Of a DNA stretch of 31,260 nt, positions 1 to 9,825 are shown piece by piece. Source of the DNA: Symsagittifera roscoffensis (taxonomy: Eukaryota; Xenacoelomorpha; Acoela; Convolutidae). The notes below the pieces were generated by a model, which was given only the letters and a program-made list of their open reading frames with translations, did not search any database and had not been told where the DNA came from. The position numbers and the translations under genes are program-made. Every line of letters begins with the position of its first letter. The first letter of the stretch is position 1. Location of the stretch: contig NW_026971351.1 of NCBI RefSeq assembly GCF_963678635.1, positions 1-31,260 of the forward strand, read 5' to 3'.

Positions 1-189
1 ATTGGAAATTTTTTCGGGATATTTCTTTGAAACGCGCTTCACATGAATTGATGCTTCGAGACAAACTTTCTTTAATTTCTAGGTGTCATAATGTAAAATT
101 TAAAAGAATGGAAAATTTGCTTTGATAGAAGTACTATTTTAGATTTATATTTTCAGACTCATTCAACACTATAGGAAAAGATGACGAAA

Positions 190-470
190 ATTATCACCCC
201 TCCTTCAATGGCGGCGCAGATTTTTTTTTTTTTTTGGGGGGGGGGGGGTGTTCGAAAAATTTTGACAACTATTGTGAACCTTTTTTTTCGGTCGATCAGT
301 TTGATTTTCCGAGTTCTCCGAAAATACTATGAGGACCCTATTTTGTCAAACATTTTTTGCACCGCAGGCAAAATTTCCACAAAAACAGGCCAACAAAGGC
401 GTTTTTAGGCACTTTTTGAAAAATTTTGACCTAAAAATTGCTAAGGCGCCTTTGGAAAAATTTAAGGGTT
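190..470 (-). repeat. Dispersed repeat family R, inverted member
   Basis: Read on the minus strand, this shares blocks and block order with 2895-3214 and 7878-8207: a GGCGCCTT block, CAAAATTTTTCAAAAAGTGCC, CGCCTTT, TTTTGCCTGCGG, a region with GATCGACC, and a C-rich end. The C-rich end is the poly-T/poly-G tract on the plus strand. It is more diverged than the two plus-strand members. Edges are approximate. Confidence 0.6.
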
Positions 471-805
471 GTTCATCCAAACATGGATGTCATAAAATTA
501 TAGCAAAAGGGGACCCTTTGGAAAAATTTGGCAACCAGAATTGAGGGGGGAGCGTTGATCCCAAATTTTTTTCACATCAAAAAAAGTAGTTCATTTTCCA
601 ACCTTTTTTGTATCGAGAGCTTCAATCGAGCAATTCGGTGCTGGTAATTTGCGAATACTACTCTGGCATTTTAACATTATTGTACATAATTGTCAGATCT
701 TAGTTTGAAACGCTCGATTCAATTTTTTGGGATTGAAAGTGACAGCCAAGATTGAAGCTTCAAAGATGTCACATGTAAGACTTGGAAGCTTATAAAAACA
801 GGTAA

Positions 806-956
806 TTAAGACGTGATTTCATTGGTTTTCACACCAACATTGCGTCTCATATATTTTAAAACATCACCTGCCACAATGGTGCAAAATGCTAGACCGTTTT
901 TGGCTAAATTGCTCACCGCAAAAACCGCGACAAAGACATAGTTGGTTTTTATAGTA
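806..956 (-). other. Minus-strand open stretch with splice-like edge (copy at 4383-4533)
   Basis: Read on the minus strand, a pyrimidine-rich TTGGTCTGTTAG acceptor-like sequence precedes 49 open codons ending in TAA at 806-808. The encoded peptide is hydrophobic then basic (it contains VFVAVFAVSNLAKNG and VLKYMRRNVG). I recognise no family and there is no start codon at its head. A GTAAGT donor-like site lies only 33 nt upstream, so a normal intron is doubtful. It may be a terminal-exon remnant or chance. Confidence 0.2.
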
Positions 957-1807
957 CTAACAGACCAATAAAGCAGAAAAAAAACTTACCACCATTTTGT
1001 CTTTAAAAAACGCTTTAAAAACCATCTTTGTTCGAAAAGTCACTAAAAATCAAATTATTTCTAAAAATCGATCGTTCAGATAAAATTTAAAGATCTGCCT
1101 CTGACAGGTATGAATTTGCACTTTCAATGTACTTAAACAGCTGATAGTTGAAATTGAGTTAAAAAGAAAATTTTCTGATTGATTTTTTTCAAGTGGTCAA
1201 AATTCAGGCAATATTGGCCGTTTTCTCATTTAAATGTCAGTAGTTGATTGAAATGCTATAATTGTACCTGGCAGCGATGGAATAAGAGCATTTTGGTTCT
1301 ATTTTCAGTTTTTAATTAAAATAAAATGACTTTAAGCAGCATTATTTCAATTAAATTAAAATGAGATCACTTTGAGTCATCATTTCCACATTATAATCAT
1401 TTCCAAATTGATTTGTTGTTCTGTAGTTTTGGCGAATGTCGTTTTTTGTTTATTTATCCTGTGACGCCATTATCAAGTTGCGATAAAATTGACCGCAAAT
1501 TTATCTGAATTAAATGTCAACATCACATTAAAGAAAGATAAAAGCCCTTCAAAACATTCATTCGCCAAATCTTGAAAAATCTTCACCCAACAAAAAAAAC
1601 TCTAAGAAGTAGCATTTCATAAAACGTTGTTGTTTTTGAACAATGAGATTTTTTCATTCACTTAGATTGATTTATTCACTGTAGTCAAAAAGCAAGATGT
1701 CTGCTTTTTTCGCAAAATGGTTAATTCAGTAATCTGCAAAACGTCTTTAAAAAACAACAATTCCTCCCTAAAATCCAGGTAAAATTTTTCAGCGCTACCA
1801 GGGTAAA

Positions 1808-1984
1808 CTATCGAAAGAAGCGATTATGCCGAAAAGCTTAAGCTTGTAGAAGTGTATCAAAACGGTCAAACATTCTCAATTTTGGAAAATCTATTGAAAG
1901 TTTAATCTAATAAAAATATTTCATTAGCGACAACTCAAAGATGGCTAAAATTCTCAACAAAAATCAAGGATTGCACAGTTAGGT
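1808..1984 (+). pseudogene. Decayed helix-turn-helix-like transposase remnant
   Basis: One reading frame, interrupted by a single stop, gives a pattern resembling the N-terminal HTH of pogo/CENP-B-like or other transposase-type DNA-binding domains: a basic/acidic lead, then AEKLKLVEVYQNGQTFSILENL, a stop, then ISLATTQRWLK. The spacing of a charged first helix ending in Y-x-N-G and a later TTxRWLK helix is what suggests it. No catalytic region is recognisable downstream. The assignment rests on motif resemblance only. Confidence 0.25.
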
Positions 1985-2347
1985 TGTTTACTTAATTGAT
2001 TTTTACAATATTTTTTGCGCTGCGATAGTCGGAATAGCATTTATTTGTGGTCTTTTTCAACATGTATTCAATTCTGAAAATGCAGAAAATGACTTCTTAT
2101 GCTAATATATGGCCAGCCCATCCATGCTTACGGCTGCTTATTTTTTGGTAAGCCTTCTTTAGATGCAAAGTCGTGAGACTTTAAAGGCCCAGAAATTGAA
2201 ATATGCACTTGTTGAAGCAAACGATAAACTAAAAGCGATTGGGGTTTTCAAAGGCTAACTTTCAGCAGATAGAAATGGTTTTTATTATAGTTAGCTGGTC
2301 ATTATTTGTCTTAAGACCTTCTTTTTGGTGTCCTCGCTGAGAAAAAA

Positions 2348-2563
2348 GCGCCGAAAACTAATTGGGAACTTGTTTACTTTTCGAATATATTCAAATTGGG
2401 TTTGTTTTTTCCTTTTCAGTGCAACGGTCAGTTGACACACAATCAATGGTCGGATGCGCCGAAAACTAATTGGGAACTTGTTTACTTTTCGAATATATTC
2501 AAATTGGGTTTGTTTTTTCCTTTTCAGTGCAACGGTCAGTTGACACACAATCAATGGTCGGAT
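2348..2563 (+). repeat. 108-bp tandem duplication (two units)
   Basis: Units 2348-2455 and 2456-2563 are identical and start at GCGCCGAAAACTAATT. Each carries a pyrimidine tract ending TTTTCAG, a good splice-acceptor match. The second segmental copy has only one unit (5925-6032), so this is a copy-number difference between otherwise identical segments. Confidence 0.95.
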
Positions 2564-2681
2564 GTCTGAGTTGTAATGAAATCAACGCGCCATCAAAATC
2601 TGAACAGAAAAACAACCCACCCAATTTTGCGACTAAGCACACGCTGTTCATAAGAACGAAGGTCTACCAAGCACCCTTATA

Positions 2682-2894
2682 TATTTTTCTTGTATTTACA
2701 AACTATTGTCTATGAGAATATTGGCCAAGAATTCTCGTTTCCTTCTATATAGCATGAAATATTATTTTTGTAAAATCTGTGTCCACCATTGATATTATAA
2801 CTTTTGAAGCAGAGCAACCGGCAATTCTTGTTTTCAGGGTTTTTTGAAATTAGGTATTTAATAAAAATATTAAATACTTTGGTTCTTTTTAAAA
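2682..2894. other. Spacer between duplicated segments, no gene seen
   Basis: AT-rich unique sequence between the first duplicated segment and the dispersed repeat at 2895. Nothing recognisable in either strand. Confidence 0.6.
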
Positions 2895-3214
2895 AAATCC
2901 ATTTTTGGCCGACCGACCCTAAAAATTTTCTAAGGGCGCCGTTGGCGCCAATATATATTAACTTTGAGGGGGGAGGTGAGCGCGCGCCAAGAAAATTGCG
3001 ATTTTTTATTCAAAATTTTCCAAAAAATGTCTAAAAACGCCTTTTTGGACTGTTTTTTTTCAAAATTTTGCCTGCGGCGCAGAAAACTTAGCCAAAACAG
3101 GGACTAAATCGTACTTAGGGAGAGCTCAAAAATCAATTCAGTCGACCTAAAAAAAGGAACATTTTTTTTTAAATCCGCCCCCTCCCCCTCGAGAAAAAAC
3201 CTAGATCTGCCCTT
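2895..3214 (+). repeat. Dispersed repeat family R, plus-strand member
   Basis: About 320 bp closely matching 7878-8207. Shared landmarks in order: ATCCATTTTTGGCCGACCGA, an inverted GGCGCC pair (GGCGCCGTTGGCGCC), ATATATA-ACTTTGAGGGGG, GCGCGCGCCAA, TTTGCCTGCGGCGCAGAAA, GAGAGCTC, GTCGACCTAAA, a CCGCCCCC run, CTCGAGAAA and a CTAGATCTGCCC end. There is no coding capacity. It is probably a non-autonomous DNA element, the reverse of whose right end (GGGCGGATCTAG) looks like a transposon terminus. Confidence 0.8.
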
Positions 3215-3253
3215 GATGTCACAGGTTTGCTGTGCATTTTCTTGATTTTTTTT

Positions 3254-3289
3254 TGCGCTGCAAGAGTCAAAATGGCATATGCGTTTTAA

Positions 3290-3334
<45 letters not shown>

Positions 3335-3520
3335 ATGAAAATACAGAAAATGACTTCATATGCTAATGAATATGGCCAACCCATACATGCTCACGGCTTT
3401 TAGGTAAGATTTTCAGCTTATTTTTTGGTAAACCTTTTTTATGCAAATTCAGGAGATGTTGAAGTCACAAAGACCTAAGGAGGCAATTTTGTTTTTAAAA
3501 ATGATAAACGTAAAGCAATT
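3254..3520 (+). repeat. Older diverged copy of 2014-2240
   Basis: Shares TTTTTGCGCTGC, TATTCAATT-TGAAAAT-CAGAAAATGACTTC, ATGCTAAT, ATATGGCCA-CCCAT-CATGCT-ACGGCT and TTATTTTTTGGTAA with 2014-2240 and 5591-5817, with many substitutions and small gaps plus an inserted TA microsatellite. So this locus had been duplicated or repetitive long before the recent segmental duplication. Confidence 0.7.
3292..3328. repeat. (TA)n microsatellite
   Basis: Uninterrupted alternating TA dinucleotides after GCGTTTTAAATA. Confidence 0.97.
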
Positions 3521-3764
3521 TTTTGCCAGGCCTTAAAATCGGCCTAAAATTGTCACCAGACACAAAAACCAAAAATTTGGAAATTTTTTCGGGATATTTC
3601 TTTGAAACGCGCTTCACATGAATTGATGCTTCGAGACAAACTTTCTTTAATTTCTAGGTGTCATAATGTAAAATTTAAAAGAATGGAAAATTTGCTTTGA
3701 TAGAAGTACTATTTTAGATTTATATTTTCAGACTCATTCAACACTATAGGAAAAGATGACGAAA

Positions 3765-4050
3765 ATTATCACCCTCCTTCAATGGCGGCGCAGATTTTTT
3801 TTTTTTTTGGGGGGGGGGGGGGTGTTTCGAAAAATTTTGACAACTATTGTGAACCTTTTTTTTCGGTCGATCAGTTTGATTTTCCGAGTTCTCCGAAAAT
3901 ACTATGAGGACCCTATTTTGTCAAACATTTTTTGCACCGCAGGCAAAATTTCCACAAAAACAGGCCAACAAAGGCGTTTTTAGGCACTTTTTGAAAAATT
4001 TTGACCTAAAAAATTGCTAAGGCGCCTTTGGAAAAATTTAAGGGTTGTTC
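3765..4050 (-). repeat. Dispersed repeat family R, inverted member in copy 2
   Basis: Duplicate of the member at 190-470, carried along by the segmental duplication. Confidence 0.6.
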
Positions 4051-5384
4051 ATCCAAACATGGATGTCATAAAATTATAGCAAAAGGGGACCCTTTGGAAA
4101 AATTTGGCAACCAGAATTGAGGGGGGAGCGTTGATCCCAAATTTTTTTCACATCAAAAAAAGTAGTTCATTTTCCAACCTTTTTTGTATCGAGAGCTTCA
4201 ATCGAGCAATTCGGTGCTGGTAATTTGCGAATACTACTCTGGCATTTTAACATTATTGTACATAATTGTCAGATCTTAGTTTGAAACGCTCGATTCAATT
4301 TTTTTGGGATTGAAAGTGACAGCCAAGATTGAAGCTTCAAAGATGTCACATGTAAGACTTGGAAGCTTATAAAAACAGGTAATTAAGACGTGATTTCATT
4401 GGTTTTCACACCAACATTGCGTCTCATATATTTTAAAACATCACCTGCCACAATGGTGCAAAATGCTAGACCGTTTTTGGCTAAATTGCTCACCGCAAAA
4501 ACCGCGACAAAGACATAGTTGGTTTTTATAGTACTAACAGACCAATAAAGCAGAAAAAAAACTTACCACCATTTTGTCTTTAAAAAACGCTTTAAAAACC
4601 ATCTTTGTTCGAAAAGTCACTAAAAATCAAATTATTTCTAAAAATCGATCGTTCAGATAAAATTTAAAGATCTGCCTCTGACAGGTATGAATTTGCACTT
4701 TCAATGTACTTAAACAGCTGATAGTTGAAATTGAGTTAAAAAGAAAATTTTCTGATTGATTTTTTTCAAGTGGTCAAAATTCAGGCAATATTGGCCGTTT
4801 TCTCATTTAAATGTCAGTAGTTGATTGAAATGCTATAATTGTACCTGGCAGCGATGGAATAAGAGCATTTTGGTTCTATTTTCAGTTTTTAATTAAAATA
4901 AAATGACTTTAAGCAGCATTATTTCAATTAAATTAAAATGAGATCACTTTGAGTCATCATTTCCACATTATAATCATTTCCAAATTGATTTGTTGTTCTG
5001 TAGTTTTGGCGAATGTCGTTTTTTGTTTATTTATCCTGTGACGCCATTATCAAGTTGCGATAAAATTGACCGCAAATTTATCTGAATTAAATGTCAACAT
5101 CACATTAAAGAAAGATAAAAGCCCTTCAAAACATTCATTCGCCAAATCTTGAAAAATCTTCACCCAACAAAAAAAACTCTAAGAAGTAGCATTTCATAAA
5201 ACGTTGTTGTTTTTGAACAATGAGATTTTTTCATTCACTTAGATTGATTTATTCACTGTAGTCAAAAAGCAAGATGTCTGCTTTTTTCGCAAAATGGTTA
5301 ATTCAGTAATCTGCAAAACGTCTTTAAAAAACAACAATTCCTCCCTAAAATCCAGGTAAAATTTTTCAGCGCTACCAGGGTAAA

Positions 5385-5561
5385 CTATCGAAAGAAGCGA
5401 TTATGCCGAAAAGCTTAAGCTTGTAGAAGTGTATCAAAACGGTCAAACATTCTCAATTTTGGAAAATCTATTGAAAGTTTAATCTAATAAAAATATTTCA
5501 TTAGCGACAACTCAAAGATGGCTAAAATTCTCAACAAAAATCAAGGATTGCACAGTTAGGT
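5385..5561 (+). pseudogene. Decayed helix-turn-helix-like remnant, copy 2
   Basis: Identical duplicate of the remnant at 1808-1984, including the internal stop. Confidence 0.25.
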
Positions 5562-5979
5562 TGTTTACTTAATTGATTTTTACAATATTTTTTGCGCTGC
5601 GATAGTCGGAATAGCATTTATTTGTGGTCTTTTTCAACATGTATTCAATTCTGAAAATGCAGAAAATGACTTCTTATGCTAATATATGGCCAGCCCATCC
5701 ATGCTTACGGCTGCTTATTTTTTGGTAAGCCTTCTTTAGATGCAAAGTCGTGAGACTTTAAAGGCCCAGAAATTGAAATATGCACTTGTTGAAGCAAACG
5801 ATAAACTAAAAGCGATTGGGGTTTTCAAAGGCTAACTTTCAGCAGATAGAAATGGTTTTTATTATAGTTAGCTGGTCATTATTTGTCTTAAGACCTTCTT
5901 TTTGGTGTCCTCGCTGAGAAAAAAGCGCCGAAAACTAATTGGGAACTTGTTTACTTTTCGAATATATTCAAATTGGGTT

Positions 5980-6150
5980 TGTTTTTTCCTTTTCAGTGCA
6001 ACGGTCAGTTGACACACAATCAATGGTCGGATGTCTGAGTTGTAATGAAATCAACGCGCCATCAAAATCTGAACAGAAAAACAACCCACCCAATTTTGCG
6101 ACTAAGCACACGCTGTTCATAAGAACGAAGGTCTACCAAGCACCCTTATA
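5980..6150 (+). other. Candidate exon start upstream of the neurexin-like exon
   Basis: GTTTTTTCCTTTTCAG ending at 5996 is a strong acceptor-like sequence. The following ~150 bases are less AT-rich than the surroundings. The open frame through it stops at 6150 and matches no family I know. It could be a 5'UTR exon of the downstream gene or a cryptic site. Equivalent sites are at 2419 and 2527. Confidence 0.25.
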
Positions 6151-6348
6151 GTCAAGAGCGATTTATGCCCAGAATGAAAAGATTTTAAAAGCCCTGAAAA
6201 TTGACGCTGCCGCAGAAGTGAAGTAATTCAATTACTGTTCCTCGCAACAAGCCTCAATTGTTAAATCAACGGGGTTTGAAAGGTTACTCAAGTTAGATTC
6301 ATGTGAAATTCTTTTATATTCTTATATATTTTCACCCATCTGAGCTAT

Positions 6349-6948
6349 ATGCATTACTGCAAACAAGGACTCTCCTCAAAACTTACACTAACACCATCGG
6401 GCTATTTTGCCAATTGTTCTTATAACACTTTATCTGCTGAAGAACCCCATTCTATTGCAGCCGCCACCACTCATGAAACAGCGCCCAACAATATCGACAA
6501 ACAACCTGACCGCCCGAAAAATAAACAAAATAACCCAAGATTATCCTCAAGTTCAGTCAATGGCATAAAAAGTCTAAAATTGTCATCCAGAAAAATTAGT
6601 CAGAATTTCACAATTTCAACGATTGCGCTGCAATATCGCCTGGTTTTAATTTCCATTATCTGTCCCTTTTTATTTATGAGTTCGACAGTACAGGGTGCGT
6701 TATTTCATGGGTTAGACAGCAGCTACTTAGTCTACGAGAGTTGGAACGGCCTTACGGTCGGGCAGTTGAGCTTCGAGATAAAAACGAGAGAAGACAATGG
6801 GCTGTTGTTTTACATGGACACAAACGGGACCAATAACTATTACGTAATGATATCAGTGAAAAAGGGAGAGTTATGGTTCGAATATATGCTCGGAGGTGAG
6901 ATCAAAAACGAGTCCTTAGCAGTCGTCAATGATAATTTGTGGCACAAG
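6349..6948 (+). CDS. Neurexin-like first coding exon: signal segment plus start of laminin-G (LNS) domain
   Basis: Open for 200 codons up to a strong donor (AAG|GTAAGA, GT at 6949-6950), phase 0. Residues 1-95 are polar, low-complexity and rich in S/N/T/K. Residues 98-116 (VLISIICPFLFMSSTVQG region) form a hydrophobic stretch with a plausible signal-peptidase site near G116/A117. From about residue 118 follows the first part of a laminin-G/LNS domain: F-x-G-L, a W-N pair at 132-133, LSFEIKTRE, GLLFYMDTNG, a GELWFEYMLGG strand and a terminal NDNLWHK. The W-N, SFE-KT-NGL-Y-D and LGG-WHK pattern is closest, from memory, to LNS1 of alpha-neurexins, presynaptic adhesion receptors. Other LamG proteins (Caspr, Crumbs-like) are not excluded. 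The start ATG at 6349 has a weak context. If used, the signal lies unusually far from the N-terminus, so a start nearer residue 71-110 or a spliced 5' exon is possible. Confidence 0.62.
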
Positions 6949-7877
6949 GTAAGAAACTTTAATTTAATGCCTTCGTTTTTTTATGACAGATTTTTGTAAA
7001 TCAGTTTTAACCAAGATGATATAACTTCTTATTTAATTAAACAATGTTTTTGATGAATTTCAACCAAAACATTGGAAGTTTGGACCAAAGTTTTGAAAAA
7101 ATATACTTTTTACTTGAGTTTTGAAATCTTCATTGGTGGTAGCATGGAGTGTTCGACCCCGATAACATCAAAAAAAACATCAAAAAATGAGTTTGTTTTA
7201 CAAGAATTGTCATTTTGTAAAGTTTTTTTGAGCGGTAAAAATGGTTTAAAAAAGCTTCATTTTCAGTAATAAGGGTTGAAACAATAGCGCAATCATTAAA
7301 ATTTGACTCGTGTATTTGGAATATTCCCTCACCACATGAAAGTTAGTCTCAACAACGGAAATGACTAATTTTCACACTTTTTTGAAGTATTTTTTTTGGA
7401 ATCGGGATCACGACTGAATTGTATCTTAGGGTACCACTATTGCAGCTTATTTTGTTGTGGCTGTGATCAAATAGAATTGAAGAAGTATCCTCATTCACTG
7501 TGCTACACAATTTAACAGTTTATTACCAGTACTTTAAGTGTCTACAGTATTCAAAAAATCATTTTTGACAACTTTTCAGAGAATTTTTTTTAAATTAACC
7601 GAGCTCGGAGCAAAAAATTTGAGCCAAGCCAGCTTGCACAAAATGAAAACTTGAACTTTCCGAGAGCTTCGGAATTTTTGTCCTTGTAGCTTTGACAGCT
7701 CCGTCAAACATTTCAGTTCTTACTTTACATTCGCTTCGGCATGGCAAAAAAAATATGACCTTAACAAGCTTCATTTGAATGAGATTTGCCTTTCCGTGCG
7801 TATTGTCATTTGAACTTCGTTGTCAGCTGTGTCGGACTCGCAAAATTTCAGCTTTTTCTCCTTTGATACTTTTTCAG
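6949..7877. other. Probable intron sequence, no gene seen
   Basis: AT-rich DNA following the splice donor at 6949. Short open frames show no domain-like pattern and no bias. I see no continuation of the laminin-G domain anywhere downstream on the plus strand, so if the gene continues, its next exon lies outside the window. Confidence 0.55.
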
Positions 7878-8207
7878 AAATCCATTTTTGGCCGACCGAC
7901 CCTAAAATTTTTCTAAAGGCGCCTTTGGCGCCAATATATACTAACTTTGAGGGGGAGCGCGCGCCAAAAAAAACGCGATTTTTTTGTCAAAATTTTTCAA
8001 AAAGTGCCCAAAACGGCTTTTTTGACTGTTTTTTCAGAAATTTGCCTGCGGCGCAGAAATTTTAGCCAAAATGGGGGCAAAAAGTGCTTTGGGAGAGCTC
8101 CAAAAATCAATTTGGTCGACCTAAAAAAAAAAAAAAGGTCGTCAAAATTTTCGAATTTTTTTTGAAAATCCGCCCCCACCCCTCGAGAAAATCCTAGATC
8201 CGCCCCT
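7878..8207 (+). repeat. Dispersed repeat family R, plus-strand member
   Basis: Second plus-strand member, about 330 bp, ending CTAGATCCGCCCCTG. It contains the inverted pair GGCGCCTTTGGCGCC. It lies in the putative intron after the neurexin-like exon. Open frames through it are short and low-complexity. Confidence 0.8.
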
Positions 8208-8569
8208 GTGCGTGATGGTATAAAACATAAGCTGATATTTGAGGTAATTCTAAAAAGTTACTCAATGCAATTGCGATCGAACCTTAGATTTTTAGTCTAT
8301 GGCTATTTTTGATATTTATGTGATAGTAAAACTCAGTGCCTCAGTATAATTTCTGTGATACTTTTAGCGAGATACCTTTCATGCAGATTATCACCGATTA
8401 ATTCATATCAAAACTCAAACCCGGTTGAAGCGATATCATATATCAATGTACTAGATAAAATTCAATCCCCACAATAAATTTTTTTGGTTTAAAAGTTTTT
8501 ATATTTAAAAGATTTGCTAAAGATATGATATGATCGATAATAACACAGTACTCGATTATGTGATTATTG
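8208..8569. other. AT-rich, no gene seen
   Basis: Lies 3' of the minus-strand gene fragment. Nothing recognisable. Confidence 0.5.
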
Positions 8570-8737
8570 TCATTTATTTAACCATGTTTGAATTGATGAA
8601 AAACGATGGCTTAGAGCTGTACTTGTTTGACCTATGTTGCAATTTTGAGTTTCTAAACTGTTCTGTAACATTGCTTGAGCCGCACTGATTTGCTTTGTGA
8701 CTTCGATCCGGTTGGGTTTAATTGGGGGGTGAGGGAT
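8570..8737 (-). CDS. Terminal exon of the same unrecognised gene (minus strand)
   Basis: A strong acceptor, ATGTTTGTTTGCAG (CAG at 8738-8740), opens a 55-codon exon in phase 0, matching the upstream donor. The intron would be 239 bp (8738-8976). The peptide starts IPHPPIKPNRIEVTKQ, contains a glutamine/serine/threonine-rich helix-like part and ends SSIQTWLNK with TAA. An AATAAA overlaps the stop region on this strand. No domain recognised. Confidence 0.45.
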   Translation of the reverse strand: MPHPPIKPNRIEVTKQISAAQAMLQNSLETQNCNIGQTSTALSHRFSSIQTWLNK

Positions 8738-8976
8738 CTGCAAACAAACATCGGAAAATGTTTTTTTTTTCAACCAAAGATCGCTTTTCTTAATCGATTT
8801 GAAGGTCGAGCGTGCCGAGGTATCCGTTTGCTCAAAGTACGGGAAAATATCTTTTATTGTCATCTGAGGTTATATTTTATCATCAAAATAATTAACAGCA
8901 GTAAAAGGTTACAGAAAAAAAACTCATTTAAGGAGGCAATTTAAAACTTCTTAAAGTTCACTTAACAAAAACTTAC

Positions 8977-9264
8977 AGGTAAACAGACATAAGACTTAAG
9001 CAGCAAAACAGACAGCGGTGACAGACGATTTAAAACTTCTCGGGCAGCAAATGCCTTAGAGTTTGAAACAATCAAGCCAATCATATCAGAGATTACTCTA
9101 GTTTTTGGCAAACTGACACGCTTAATAAATTCGGCGAACTGGCTTTTCGTCACGTTGACCTTGCGCACCTCTCCCTCAGGAGTAGTGTATTCTAGGAGAG
9201 GTGAATCCGAAACGGATGCCGTAAGAACAACTAGAGGGGATCTTTGGGTGGTGAGGGGCTGTTT
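8977..9264 (-). CDS. Penultimate exon of an unrecognised host gene (minus strand)
   Basis: On the minus strand this is 96 open codons between an acceptor-like TATTTTGATCAG (rather weak pyrimidine tract) and a consensus donor CCT|GTAAGT (8971-8976 on the plus strand). GC content is clearly higher than the flanks. The peptide begins KQPLTTQRSPLVVLTASV, then has a hydrophilic YTTPEGEVRKVNVTKSQ section and a helical stretch of hydrophobic and basic residues ending LLLKSYVCLP. I do not recognise the family. The donor is in phase 0 and fits the acceptor of the downstream exon at 8737. It lies within the candidate intron of the plus-strand neurexin-like gene, so it would be a nested gene. Confidence 0.45.
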
Positions 9265-9799
9265 CTGATCAAAATAGATTTCATAAGTAACGCAAGTCAA
9301 TAGTCTCACAACGCGAAACACGAAGGGTTTTGTTGGTTCAAAATGTAAAAAGAAAAGAGCACACAAGAAAAACTATCAAAGTATTTCCAAGCTTCACAAA
9401 TTGATTCCCTAAATAATTGTTTTTTTTTATTTTGCCGGTTTTAAAAAGTCTTTAGGGAGGCTGAGGTACATGTAAGTTACCTGAGTGTAGTCCGACCTGA
9501 TAATTACTGAAATAAAAACTTTTAGACACAAGTGACAGTTGAATTGAGCTGGCATGGCAGCTCAGCAAAACGATAAAAATTTGTTTCCTTGCTTGCTTGA
9601 TGTTGCAAAATGTGGGATAAGTTTTAATATTTTGATGCTGCGCAAAGACACTTCGAAGCATTTGCTTGTTAAACTAAAAAAAAACATAAATGAAGTTTAT
9701 ATGAAACTGGTGATGATGCTAACCAAATATTTACCTTAACATTGTTCGATTGCAACTTCTTAAGAAATAATGTGCTGATATGATAAGATAATGAAGTCA

Positions 9800-9825
9800 A
9801 CAAGACTGCTTGTATTTGACTGCAT
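9800..9825 (-). repeat. Terminal motif T (minus)
   Basis: The reverse complement reads GCAGTCAAATACAAGCAGTCTTG, a diverged form of the motif at 14079-14122. Confidence 0.5.

Larger units (their letters stand above)
2..2681. repeat. Segmental direct duplication, copy 1
   Basis: This stretch recurs at 3577-6150 in the same orientation. By eye I find no substitutions, only homopolymer-length changes (for example the T15/G13 tract at 221-248 against T14/G14 in copy 2) plus one extra 108-bp unit at 2456-2563. It carries no convincing intact gene. Content: a homopolymer tract, an inverted member of a dispersed repeat family, a decayed helix-turn-helix-like coding remnant near 1808-1984, and a splice-acceptor-like site at 2419 and again at 2527. 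The right edge is where copy 1 reads on into TATTTTTC and copy 2 into GTCAAGAG. Confidence 0.93.
3577..6150. repeat. Segmental direct duplication, copy 2
   Basis: Second copy of 2-2681, offset 3575-3577 bases. The 108-bp unit is present once, at 5925-6032. This copy lies directly upstream of the neurexin-like exon. Near-identity means either a very recent duplication or two haplotypes joined by the assembler. Confidence 0.93.

Noticed and set aside
181-408. Short frame through the poly-T/poly-G tract
   Set aside because: It translates a homopolymer and a dispersed repeat, and the frame changes between the two copies because of homopolymer length.
2470-2715. 81-codon frame spanning the 108-bp unit and duplication edge
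   Set aside because: Its first half is an intron-like pyrimidine tract and its end differs between copies. Only the acceptor-like site is worth keeping.
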